Shown here in pieces: positions 1 through 5,100 of a DNA stretch of 10,341 nt; position 1 is the stretch's first letter; each line of letters begins with the position of its first letter. This DNA comes from Cyclobacteriaceae bacterium (GTDB lineage Bacteria > Bacteroidota > Bacteroidia > Cytophagales > Cyclobacteriaceae). The position numbers and the translations under genes are program-made. The notes under the pieces are model-generated. The model had not been told where the DNA came from, made no database searches, and worked only from the letters and a program-made list of their open reading frames with translations. The DNA is taken from NCBI GenBank assembly GCA_025358195.1, contig JANYKP010000095.1, forward strand, positions 1 to 10,341, given 5' to 3'.

Positions 1-2
1 AG

Positions 3-860
3 CAAGCTGGCCATTCGGTTACAGGTTCAGATGAGAATATCAATGACGTGGTGGCCACTAAACTGCTGAGGCACAATCTTATCCCCCAGAAATACGGTTG
101 GTTTCCCGAAAAAATTAACCCATCGCTGCAAGCCGTCATAATCGGCTCTCATATCAAGGCAGAAAACCCGGAGTTAAAACGTGCTTTGGAGCTGAATCTG
201 ACCATCTATTCATTTCCTGAGTTCATTTACAAGAAATCGTTAGACAAGCAACGTCTGGTGGTGACGGGCAGTCATGGCAAAACCATGATTACCTCATTAA
301 TTATCCATGTCCTGAACTTTCACAAACGGAAATTTGACTATGTGGTGAATGCCCAGGTCTCGGGGTCAGATCACCTGGTAAGACTTTCAAACGCCCCGTT
401 AATTATTATTGAAGGTCAAGAAGTTATGGCTTCATCAATTGACCGGACTCCGGCGTTTTTAAAATATCAGCACCACATAGGAGTCATCAGTGGGATTGAA
501 TGGCAAAAATCAGAAGACTATCCAACAAAAGATGAATATACCAGACAGTTTGGCTTATTTGGAGCAGCCACCCCAAAGGGAGGCGTATTGGTGTACTTTG
601 AACTGGATCATGTGGTAGCTGTATTATCACCCTTAAACCGGCCGGATGTTTTGCTGATCCCCTACAAGACCCCTGCAAGTATCCAGGAAAACGGGCAAGA
701 ATTTCTCGTTACATCCACGAAAGAGCGTGTACCTTTGAAAATAACGGGGAAGCACAACCTTCAAAGCATCAGTGCTGCGCAAGAAGCAGTGAAGAAGATT
801 GGTATTACTTCTGAAATGTTTTATCATGCCATTCCCAGCTTTGCGGGCATTGGCAACTAA
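3..860 (+). CDS. mpl: Mpl-like Mur ligase, 5' cut by window edge, lacking the C-terminal domain
   Basis: The frame is open from the window edge, so the GTG at 48 is not the real start; residues before it read AGHSVTGSDENIND, the N-terminal UDP-binding region of MurC/Mpl ligases. Roughly 20 further residues should lie upstream. Mpl joins UDP-MurNAc to the recycled tripeptide L-Ala-D-Glu-mDAP in cytoplasmic peptidoglycan recycling. The ATP loop GSHGKT (267-284) is intact, but GKT is followed by Met where I expect Thr. The usual EGDEY (Mg site) reads EGQEV (411-425), and the Asp-His of the WDHIN motif reads Gln-Lys (504-509). The protein stops at SFAGIGN, where family members continue for about 150-170 residues of ligase domain 3. 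I see no continuation in another frame. The family call is firm. Catalytic activity looks unlikely: this may be a decaying paralogue or pseudogene, or a repurposed non-enzymatic protein. Confidence 0.82.
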   Translation, partial: QAGHSVTGSDENINDVVATKLLRHNLIPQKYGWFPEKINPSLQAVIIGSHIKAENPELKRALELNLTIYSFPEFIYKKSLDKQRLVVTGSHGKTMITSLIIHVLNFHKRKFDYVVNAQVSGSDHLVRLSNAPLIIIEGQEVMASSIDRTPAFLKYQHHIGVISGIEWQKSEDYPTKDEYTRQFGLFGAATPKGGVLVYFELDHVVAVLSPLNRPDVLLIPYKTPASIQENGQEFLVTSTKERVPLKITGKHNLQSISAAQEAVKKIGITSEMFYHAIPSFAGIGN

Positions 861-862
861 TT

Positions 863-915
863 CTACATTGTCATGTTCTTGAACCACATTGTTCTTTAGC
901 AACATGACAAAGTAG
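863..915. repeat. Long imperfect inverted repeat (hairpin) after the truncated ligase gene
   Basis: Bases 863-877 and 901-915 are complementary at 14 of 15 positions; the one mismatch is A867 against A911. The loop is 23 bases. The stem begins two bases after the stop codon of the ligase gene. It is AT-rich and no T-run follows on either strand, so it is not a textbook intrinsic terminator. It could be an mRNA 3'-end stabiliser, a weak terminator, or a scar left by a small mobile element at the point where the ligase gene was cut. Confidence 0.6.
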
Positions 916-942
916 GCCTAATCTTCTTCAACCTATTCCCAC

Positions 943-1749
943 ATGAAACTCAACCTGAGGATACCGCTTTGCTTTTTCGATCTTGAAACGACGGGCACCA
1001 ATATTACCCAAGACCGGATTGTAGAAATTGCGGTCATAAAACTAATGCCCTCCGGGGAAACTCACGAAAAAAAAAATCTGGTCAATCCCACCATTCCGAT
1101 TCCCGCAGAATCAAGCGCCATTCATGGAATCAAAAATGAGGATGTAAAAGATAAGCCAACGTTTAAAGAATTGGCAAAAGAATATGCCAAGTTCTTTGAA
1201 GGAGCTGACCTGAGTGGTTTTAACATTCTAAAATTCGATGTACCCGTCCTGGTAGAAGAATTCTTACGGGCTGGCGTTGACTTCGACTACTCGAGAAAGC
1301 GTATCATCGATTCGCAGCGGATCTATCACCTGATGGAAAAACGAAACCTGACGGCGGCGCTGCAATTCTATTGTCAGAAAAACCTTGATAACTCCCATAC
1401 AGCGGAAGCCGACACACGTGCCTCCATGGATGTACTCCTGGCGCAGATTGAGCGGTATGAAAACCAGGAAGTCACCGATGGCCTTGGTAAGTCCATTGGC
1501 ATTCTCAGGAATGATCTTGATGAGCTCAACAAACTAACATCTTCCAATATGATCGACCTCGCTGGGCGGATTGTGTTAAATCAAAATAGTGAAGCTGTTT
1601 TCAATTTTGGAAAACACAAGAATAAAAATGTGCTGACGGTGCTAAAAGCAGAACCTGCCTATTATGATTGGATGATGAACGGTGACTTTTCCCTGGACAC
1701 CAAGCGCCGGCTTACAGAAATTAAGCTCAGCGCGCTGAAAAATAAGTAA
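943..1749 (+). CDS. DnaQ-family DEDDh 3'-5' exonuclease with ExoX-like C-terminal domain
   Basis: This is a 268-residue cytoplasmic exonuclease that would remove nucleotides from DNA 3' ends, as in proofreading or repair. All DEDDh catalytic residues are visible: D13 and E15 in FFDLETTG (ExoI), D99 in NILKFDVPVL (ExoII), and H152 with D157 in HTAEAD (ExoIII). The exonuclease domain spans about residues 7-170. A helical linker follows, then a small domain at about 207-262 containing FNFGKHKNKNV and YYDWMMNGDFS, resembling the C-terminal domain of ExoX-like nucleases (sometimes called DUF3820). It is much shorter than polymerase-embedded PolC proofreading proteins and carries no polymerase, so it may be a stand-alone repair nuclease rather than the replicative epsilon subunit. 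ATG 943 is the only sensible start, as the DxE motif begins 12 residues later. No Shine-Dalgarno sequence precedes it. Confidence 0.93.
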   Translation: MKLNLRIPLCFFDLETTGTNITQDRIVEIAVIKLMPSGETHEKKNLVNPTIPIPAESSAIHGIKNEDVKDKPTFKELAKEYAKFFEGADLSGFNILKFDVPVLVEEFLRAGVDFDYSRKRIIDSQRIYHLMEKRNLTAALQFYCQKNLDNSHTAEADTRASMDVLLAQIERYENQEVTDGLGKSIGILRNDLDELNKLTSSNMIDLAGRIVLNQNSEAVFNFGKHKNKNVLTVLKAEPAYYDWMMNGDFSLDTKRRLTEIKLSALKNK

Positions 1750-1773
1750 TTTTCTTTCGTGACCTTTCTTCTT

Positions 1774-1796
1774 AGTTCACTCTAAATAAGTGAACT
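1774..1796. repeat. Perfect 8-bp dyad between exonuclease and SPFH genes
   Basis: AGTTCACT (1774-1781) and AGTGAACT (1789-1796) are perfect reverse complements around a 7-base spacer. The dyad starts 24 bases after the exonuclease stop and ends 56 bases before the SPFH start. No T-run follows on either strand, so a classical terminator is unlikely. A transcription-factor operator for the downstream gene or a simple mRNA-end hairpin are both possible. Confidence 0.5.
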
Positions 1797-1803
1797 CACC
1801 CCC

Positions 1804-1813
1804 TCGCTAGCGA
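1804..1813. repeat. 10-bp perfect palindrome TCGCTAGCGA in the leader of the SPFH gene
   Basis: TCGCTAGCGA equals its own reverse complement. It lies 7 bases after the neighbouring dyad and 39 bases before the SPFH start codon. On its own a 10-base palindrome is weak evidence, but its position next to a second perfect dyad makes a protein-binding site conceivable. No function is assigned. Confidence 0.35.
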
Positions 1814-1852
1814 ACCTACTTTACGCTGCACGTTTACATTAATTTTACAATT

Positions 1853-2632
1853 ATGATAACCTACAAGTGGATCATCGTCCTGTTGGTCATGTCGTTGCTT
1901 ACTTCTTGTGCAATCATTCGGCCGGGAGAAGTGGGTATTAAGCAAAAATTGGGAAAGATTACGGGCGATCATCTTACTGCAGGGCCCTATGGTTTTAATC
2001 CATTCACAACAACTGTCAAGAAAATCCCTATCCGCACCGTAGAGGCGTTTAATTCCCTGGATGTTCCCACCAAAGAAGGACTCACGGTTAAATCCGAAAT
2101 TGCCCTCCTCTACCATGTGAAGCCGGAAGCGGCCAAAGACGTGTACACAAAATATGGGATGAACTATCAGGAGGTTATTGTTGAGAGTAATTTTCGGGCT
2201 GTGGTCCGTCATATTGCCGGCATGTACTATGCGAAGGAATTGTTTGCAGTCGACCGCAAGAAAATAGAAAAGGAGATTTTTGATGAGATCTCAGGCAGCA
2301 TTTGGGATAAAGGATTTGTAACCGATGCCGTGCTTCTGAAAAGCATTACCATGCCACCGCAAATTTTCCAGGCCGTTGAAAACAAATTGAAAGCAGAACA
2401 AGAATCTTTACAGATGGAATTTGTCATCTCCAAACAGAAAAAGGAAGCCGACCGTATGCAGATCGAGGCCGAAGCCATCAAGAATTACAACAAAACGATT
2501 TCGGAAAGCCTTACTGAAATGATGGTGAAGTGGAGCAGTATCCAGGTGATGAAAGGATTAATCACCTCACCCAATGCGAAGGTTATTATTACGGATGGGA
2601 AATCTCCCATGATTATAAGTGATAATAAATAA
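1853..2632 (+). CDS. Prohibitin-like SPFH/Band 7 lipoprotein
   Basis: This is a 259-residue envelope protein. Residues 1-18 form a lipoprotein signal peptide: a lysine at position 5, a hydrophobic stretch IIVLLVMSLL, and lipobox LTSC with C19 as the lipidation site. The SPFH/prohibitin domain follows (about 22-190), with the typical opening RPGEVGIKQKLGKI and the segment VPTKEGLTVKSEIALLYHV. A charged coiled-coil helix at about 173-212 (KLKAEQESL, KKEADRMQIEAEAIK) is the oligomerisation region of prohibitins. SPFH proteins build large ring or cage assemblies on membranes and often shield or regulate membrane proteases. Here lipidation replaces the usual N-terminal transmembrane anchor, so the domain should face the periplasm if the signal is used. 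Whether the inner or outer membrane holds it cannot be read. The leader is AT-rich (TTTACATTAATTTTACAATT), has no Shine-Dalgarno site, and contains TAATTTTA, one base off the TAnnTTTG box, which is too weak to call. Confidence 0.9.
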   Translation: MITYKWIIVLLVMSLLTSCAIIRPGEVGIKQKLGKITGDHLTAGPYGFNPFTTTVKKIPIRTVEAFNSLDVPTKEGLTVKSEIALLYHVKPEAAKDVYTKYGMNYQEVIVESNFRAVVRHIAGMYYAKELFAVDRKKIEKEIFDEISGSIWDKGFVTDAVLLKSITMPPQIFQAVENKLKAEQESLQMEFVISKQKKEADRMQIEAEAIKNYNKTISESLTEMMVKWSSIQVMKGLITSPNAKVIITDGKSPMIISDNK

Positions 2633-2682
2633 AATAATGGTGCCAGGATGCTCAGACCCAGTAACCAGCACCTTGCAACCGC

Positions 2683-3465
2683 TCACACTTCCTTCCACGT
2701 ATGATCCGCAAGTAATTTAGCAGCAGCAACAAAACTCTTAAACGGAATCTTCACCCCCCACTCTTTCGGGCCCACCATGGAAACAAGGTGCGTGCCATCT
2801 TCTTTTTCATAGAGATAGTACGTCTGTCCGATCACCGGATTAAAACTGAGCTTGGCATCATAGATAATCATGGAGAGCTCCTTGCGCTGCTGGATCTCTT
2901 TTGCCTGAATGGCCAGCAACTCGATCTGCTGACGGATTTGCGTGAGTTGCATGTTAGTTTGCTCCTCCATCGCTGTCAATGCATGATGACGGATCATCCC
3001 CTCTTCATTAGGTTTGATGAGTGCCCCGGAGACAGAGGCTGAATACGGCAATACGCTCATTTGCCGGTGATAGATTTCTATGTTGGTTCGTGCAGTGCCA
3101 TCCTGTTGAGGATACTTTTGCGTAACCTTCAAATATCCTTTCGGTGTAATTTCATGGATTACCAGAAGCAGAAGTCTTGGGCCTCGATAAAAATGGGTCT
3201 CAAAGCAGGTGGAATCAATAAAGGAAGCCTTTACCGTATCCGCAATTTCCGGATTGTCGAAGGCTTGCTCCTCTCCCGTGAAAGCCACGCTGTAACCTGA
3301 CGTAAATGCATGGTCCTCCAGCGAGACCCAGTTCATACTGATCAGGAGCTGCTTCTTGCTTTCATCGATTTTATAAATGCCAGACTTCGGGCGGCTACCC
3401 GATTCATACGTCCCCTTTTCGGGGAAAAGTTGCCACGATCCCAAAAAATTATACGCTTCGACCAT
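2683..3465 (-). CDS. DUF2452 protein with extra N-terminal beta-rich (lipocalin-like?) domain
   Basis: This is a 260-residue soluble protein of unknown function with no signal peptide or membrane segment. The C-terminal part, about residues 138-260, matches DUF2452 as I know it from Bacteroidota: LPYSASVSGALIKPNEEG, a helical segment around 158-200 (AMEEQTNMQLTQIRQQIELL), then IIYDAKLSFNPVIGQTYYLY and a final LLADHTWKEV. DUF2452 proteins are usually much shorter. The first ~135 residues are an additional region rich in predicted strands, opening with FLGSWQLFPEKGTYESGS. The early G-x-W and the alternating pattern suggest a calycin or lipocalin-like barrel, which would bind a small hydrophobic ligand; that is inference. 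The gene runs leftward, converging on the SPFH gene with 50 bases between stops. An intrinsic terminator lies just upstream, so it probably has its own promoter, although none is obvious in the few bases available. Confidence 0.75.
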   Translation of the reverse strand: MVEAYNFLGSWQLFPEKGTYESGSRPKSGIYKIDESKKQLLISMNWVSLEDHAFTSGYSVAFTGEEQAFDNPEIADTVKASFIDSTCFETHFYRGPRLLLLVIHEITPKGYLKVTQKYPQQDGTARTNIEIYHRQMSVLPYSASVSGALIKPNEEGMIRHHALTAMEEQTNMQLTQIRQQIELLAIQAKEIQQRKELSMIIYDAKLSFNPVIGQTYYLYEKEDGTHLVSMVGPKEWGVKIPFKSFVAAAKLLADHTWKEV

Positions 3466-3472
3466 CGTTTGT

Positions 3473-3509
3473 AAAAAAAATAAAGGCCATCAAGAACTAC
3501 TCGATGGCC
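3473..3509 (-). terminator. Rho-independent terminator of the M48 protease gene
   Basis: GGCCATC (3485-3491) and GATGGCC (3503-3509) form a perfect 7-bp GC-rich stem with an 11-base loop. Read on the minus strand, the stem is followed by TTTATTTTTTTT (3484-3473). This is a textbook intrinsic terminator located 39 bases after the M48 stop codon. Its T-tract ends only 7 bases before the start codon of the DUF2452 gene. Confidence 0.85.
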
Positions 3510-3514
3510 AATAT

Positions 3515-3538
3515 ATCTGATTCAAACGAAAATCAGAT
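3515..3538. repeat. Second perfect hairpin between M48 stop and its terminator
   Basis: ATCTGATT (3515-3522) and AATCAGAT (3531-3538) are perfectly complementary, with an 8-base loop. It begins 9 bases after the M48 stop on the minus strand and ends 5 bases before the terminator stem. No T-run follows it, so it is more likely a 3'-end protective hairpin or part of a tandem terminator than a terminator alone. Confidence 0.5.
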
Positions 3539-3547
3539 CAAACTGTT

Positions 3548-4354
3548 TTAGTTGGATGCGCTTCGATTATAATATCTCATTGCTTCAGGCAGCTCTGCCC
3601 TAAGATCCTTGATTCGCTTAGCGTCCGATGGGTGTGTGCGCAAGAACTCCGGAGTACCATCTCCGGCACCTAACTTACTCATTCGTTCCCAAAAAATAGG
3701 TGCCTGGTTGGGGTCATAACCGGCCATTGCCAGGAAGATCAAGCCTAAATGATCCGCTTCAGATTCGTCCTGCCTGCTAAACTTTAACATTCCGATACTT
3801 GAACCCGCTCCAACGGCCTGGAACAGAAGCTGCTGCCCTGCCGTCGGGTTTGACCCCATCAAAGCACTGAGGCTACCCAGCCCCAACTGAGCGAGCATCT
3901 GCTGGCTCATTCGTTCCCTCCCATGATTGGCAATAGCATGCGCTATTTCATGGCCCATGACAATGGCTACTCCAGTCTCGTCCTGACAAATCGGAAGGAT
4001 GCCTGTATAAAATGCAACTTTGCCGCCAGGCATGCACCAGGCATTAACAGTTTTAGGGTCATCGATGAGATTAAATTCCCAGTTGAAGCCGGTCAGTTCG
4101 CTGGAAAGTTTTGCGCTAGCCATGTACTGCTCGACGGCATGCTGAATGCGTCCGCCGACTCTCCTGATCATTTCCACCTTCTGAGCATCGTTAGAGAGTG
4201 GGCCTTTTTGAATGACAGTCTTGTATTCTTGCTCCGCCATCGGAATGATTTCAGCATTAGGAACTAGGGACAACTGCTTGCGGCCCGTGAGAGGCACTGT
4301 GGAACAACTATAGCATACGGTTAGTCCCGCTAGAATTATAATAATCTTTCTCAT
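3548..4354 (-). CDS. M48-family zinc metalloprotease lipoprotein
   Basis: This is a 268-residue peptidase of the BepA/LoiP/Oma1 kind, which degrades or chaperones misfolded envelope proteins. The start gives a short signal peptide: RK, then the hydrophobic IIIILAGLTV, and Cys17 in CYSC as the probable lipidation site. The residues before that Cys are not a strict lipobox (C14-Y15-S16), so the lipid anchor is likely rather than certain. The zinc motif HEIAH lies at residues 135-139, and the third ligand is E197 in SRQDESEADHLG. VNAWCMPGGKVAFYTGIL (103-120) is the conserved strand region before the zinc helix, and FLRTHPSDAKRI (237-248) is the usual C-terminal motif. No TPR domain follows, so it matches the single-domain class. 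It is transcribed divergently from the FAH operon and ends at a strong terminator. Confidence 0.95.
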   Translation of the reverse strand: MRKIIIILAGLTVCYSCSTVPLTGRKQLSLVPNAEIIPMAEQEYKTVIQKGPLSNDAQKVEMIRRVGGRIQHAVEQYMASAKLSSELTGFNWEFNLIDDPKTVNAWCMPGGKVAFYTGILPICQDETGVAIVMGHEIAHAIANHGRERMSQQMLAQLGLGSLSALMGSNPTAGQQLLFQAVGAGSSIGMLKFSRQDESEADHLGLIFLAMAGYDPNQAPIFWERMSKLGAGDGTPEFLRTHPSDAKRIKDLRAELPEAMRYYNRSASN

Positions 4355-4485
4355 GACATTTGGAATATGGTGTGACTTAAGAACATAGGTTTCAAAAAAT
4401 CCGTTAAAAATCCCCTCAAAAGTGCTCTGACACTATTAATTGTTGATAACTTTACTAAAAATATCATGCCAAATAAAAACGCATT
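4355..4485. promoter_or_regulatory. Divergent intergenic region between the M48 gene and the FAH-M23-bcp operon
   Basis: These 131 bases separate two divergently transcribed units and should hold both promoters. The half next to the FAH gene is very AT-rich (4435-4485), including TTGTTGATAACTTTAC. I looked for the Bacteroidota -7 box TAnnTTTG on both strands and found only the near match TAACTTTA (4446-4453). Neither promoter can be placed. Confidence 0.35.
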
Positions 4486-5100
4486 ATGAGGATTTTTGCC
4501 ATCGGCCGTAACTACGCTGAACATATCAAAGAATTGAATAACGAACGGCCCGATGAGCCCGTGATTTTTACAAAGCCCGACACGGCCATTCTTCGCAATA
4601 ACGCACCCTTTTATTATCCCGATTTTTCCAAAGACATTCATCATGAAGTGGAGCTGGTTTTGAGAATTTCCAAGGAAGGAAAGAATATCGAGGAAAAATT
4701 TGCCGGTAAGTACTATGATTCCATCGGTGTTGGCATCGACTTCACGGCACGTGATTTGCAACAGAAAGCCAAGGAGAAGGGCTTGCCGTGGGACATAGCA
4801 AAAGGTTTTAACGGCGCAGCTCCTATTTCGGAAAAATTTATCCCTGTGGGAAATTTCAAGGATTTGAAGAATATCAATTTCAAATTGGAAGTTGACGGAC
4901 AGCTAAAGCAGCAAGGCAACACGAGCCTTATGCTTTTCAACTTTGAGTATATTATATCATACTTATCGAGATTTTTTACGCTGAAGACCGGGGATCTGAT
5001 TTTTACCGGCACACCAAAGGGTGTGGGTCCTGTGGCAAATGGAAATAAATTGTCCGCTTATATCGAAGATGAGAAGCTGCTGGAGTTTGACGTTAAGTAG
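4486..5100 (+). CDS. Fumarylacetoacetate hydrolase (FAH) family protein, FAHD1-like
   Basis: This is a 204-residue cytoplasmic enzyme of the FAH superfamily, metal-dependent hydrolases or decarboxylases acting on 2-oxo or beta-diketo acids such as acylpyruvates, oxaloacetate or homoprotocatechuate-pathway intermediates. The opening IFAIGRNYAEHIKELNNE and FTKPDTAI (28-35) match the FAHD1/YcgM type. Metal ligands are visible as E54 and E56 in IHHEVEL and D85 in VGIDFTARD. GDLIFTGTPKGVGP (169-182) is the conserved C-terminal loop. The length is typical for the short, single-domain subgroup. The exact substrate cannot be assigned and no aromatic-degradation gene lies nearby, so a housekeeping role such as oxaloacetate or acylpyruvate clearance is the more cautious guess. 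It leads a probable operon: the M23 gene begins inside its 3' end. Confidence 0.92.
   Translation: MRIFAIGRNYAEHIKELNNERPDEPVIFTKPDTAILRNNAPFYYPDFSKDIHHEVELVLRISKEGKNIEEKFAGKYYDSIGVGIDFTARDLQQKAKEKGLPWDIAKGFNGAAPISEKFIPVGNFKDLKNINFKLEVDGQLKQQGNTSLMLFNFEYIISYLSRFFTLKTGDLIFTGTPKGVGPVANGNKLSAYIEDEKLLEFDVK

Noticed and set aside
48..50. GTG at 48 as the start of the Mur ligase gene
   Set aside because: The frame is open back to the window edge and the upstream residues (AGHSVTGSDENIND) are conserved Mpl sequence, so the real start lies outside the window.
633..905. Minus-strand 90-codon frame over the ligase 3' end and hairpin
   Set aside because: It is mostly antisense to conserved ligase codons, has no recognisable domain, and begins in the hairpin arm; it appears to be a chance frame.
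1796..2212. Minus-strand 138-codon frame opposite the SPFH gene
   Set aside because: It is antisense to a clear SPFH domain and the translated sequence matches no family I know.
2639..2672. GGTGC/GCACC pair between the convergent SPFH and DUF2452 genes as a two-way terminator
   Set aside because: The stem is five base pairs around a 24-base loop and has no T-run in either direction; too weak to call.
5021..5068. ATG 5021 as the start of the M23 peptidase
   Set aside because: It would put 16 non-signal residues in front of a signal peptide that is complete from ATG 5069, and lengthen the overlap with the FAH gene to 80 bases.
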